12,847 nt of DNA from Desulfitobacterium sp. (lineage in GTDB: Bacteria; Bacillota; Desulfitobacteriia; Desulfitobacteriales; Desulfitobacteriaceae): NCBI GenBank assembly GCA_012799495.1, contig JAAZLD010000450.1, positions 1 to 12,847 on the forward strand, in the 5' to 3' direction. The position numbers and the translations under genes were made by a program. Every line of letters begins with the position of its first letter. Position 1 is the stretch's first letter. The notes under the pieces are model-generated. The model did no database searches, was not told the origin of the DNA, and saw only the letters and a list, made by a program, of their open reading frames with translations. This document shows positions 12,527 to 12,847 of the stretch, piece by piece.

Positions 12527-12847
12527 TTAGAGTAGTAAAGCCATAATTGCTTTATGAGCATGAAGACGATTTTCTGCTTCATCAAAGACTACTGACTGAG
12601 GTCCCTCTAGAACTTCTTCAGTAATCTCTTCCCCTCGATGGGCAGGGAGACAATGGAGAACAATGGCATCCTTCTTAGCAAGGTTTAGAATCTGGCTATT
12701 GATACAATAATCTTGGAAAACTTTTTTTCGAATCTCTGCCTCATCCTCTTGGCCCATACTAGCCCACACATCTGTATATAAAACATCTGCATCTTGAGCT
12801 GCTTCATGGGGATCTTCTATCCATTCTACCTGACCACCAGAAGCTTG
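12527..12847 (-). CDS. argF: Ornithine carbamoyltransferase ArgF, C-terminal part
   Basis: The last 106 codons of argF; the 5' end lies beyond the window edge. The enzyme joins carbamoyl phosphate and ornithine to give citrulline in arginine synthesis, or runs in reverse in the arginine deiminase pathway. Visible marks: DADVLYTDVWASMGQEDE, where the usual form is the same, then the active-site motif HCLPAHRGEEIT with its catalytic Cys, and the C-terminal FDEAENRLHAHKAIMALLL. The reading frame is open to base 12847. A shorter reading beginning at 12769 would be only an internal GTG. Anabolic and catabolic forms (argF/arcB) cannot be told apart from this part. Confidence 0.92.
   Translation of the reverse strand, partial: QASGGQVEWIEDPHEAAQDADVLYTDVWASMGQEDEAEIRKKVFQDYCINSQILNLAKKDAIVLHCLPAHRGEEITEEVLEGPQSVVFDEAENRLHAHKAIMALLL

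Overview
The window looks like chromosomal DNA from an anaerobic, low-G+C Firmicute, most likely a clostridial or peptococcal/heliobacterial type. The grounds are strong AGGAGG-type ribosome binding sites, frequent TTG and GTG starts, a Bacillus/Clostridia-style MurC, a YmaF-family protein and an exported [NiFe] hydrogenase. The exact genus cannot be read from the sequence.

Layout. Positions 1-420 hold no gene, only two hairpins: a + strand terminator for a gene left of the window and a second hairpin with a minus-strand U-tract. A small histidine-rich YmaF-family gene (421-717, +) converges on a cysteine desulfurase-like class V aminotransferase gene (756-2117, -). A 440-bp control region follows. 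It carries three GCATTTAC repeats beside a -10 box, several CCTG/CAGG inverted repeats and a perfect 21-bp inverted repeat. A three-gene membrane [NiFe] hydrogenase cluster then runs on the + strand: small subunit with Tat signal and C-terminal anchor (2558-3697), large subunit (3819 or 3828-5222) and b-type cytochrome (5288-5932), closed by a terminator that overlaps the last codons. Next are an orphan C-terminal domain of an acyl-CoA synthetase with its own good promoter (minus), murC (+), and a YgbA-type gene (+). YgbA is NO-stress linked in E. coli. The right part is on the minus strand: a truncated argF at the window edge, then pncB-nadE (NAD synthesis), then purC and a 5'(3')-nucleotidase (purine and nucleotide metabolism).

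How the genes work together. The hydrogenase would oxidise H2 outside the membrane and pass electrons through Fe-S clusters to the cytochrome b and on to quinone. The divergent desulfurase could supply sulfur for Fe-S clusters, and the His-rich YmaF protein could bind metal; both links are inference. No hyp maturation genes or endopeptidase are present here. pncB and nadE, 3 bp apart, are two steps of one NAD pathway.

Most notable points: (1) the hydrogenase departs from textbook family positions in all three subunits (proximal-cluster Cys to Asp, the conserved Glu of the RxEGH motif to His, a cytochrome heme-ligand His to Lys); (2) a cluster of helically phased DnaA boxes, three matching consensus exactly, lies between argF and pncB, far from any dnaA gene; (3) the hydrogenase upstream region carries a long perfect inverted repeat; (4) the acyl-CoA synthetase C-terminal domain stands alone with an intact promoter and RBS. 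No CRISPR array, tRNA, rRNA, insertion sequence or defence system was seen.
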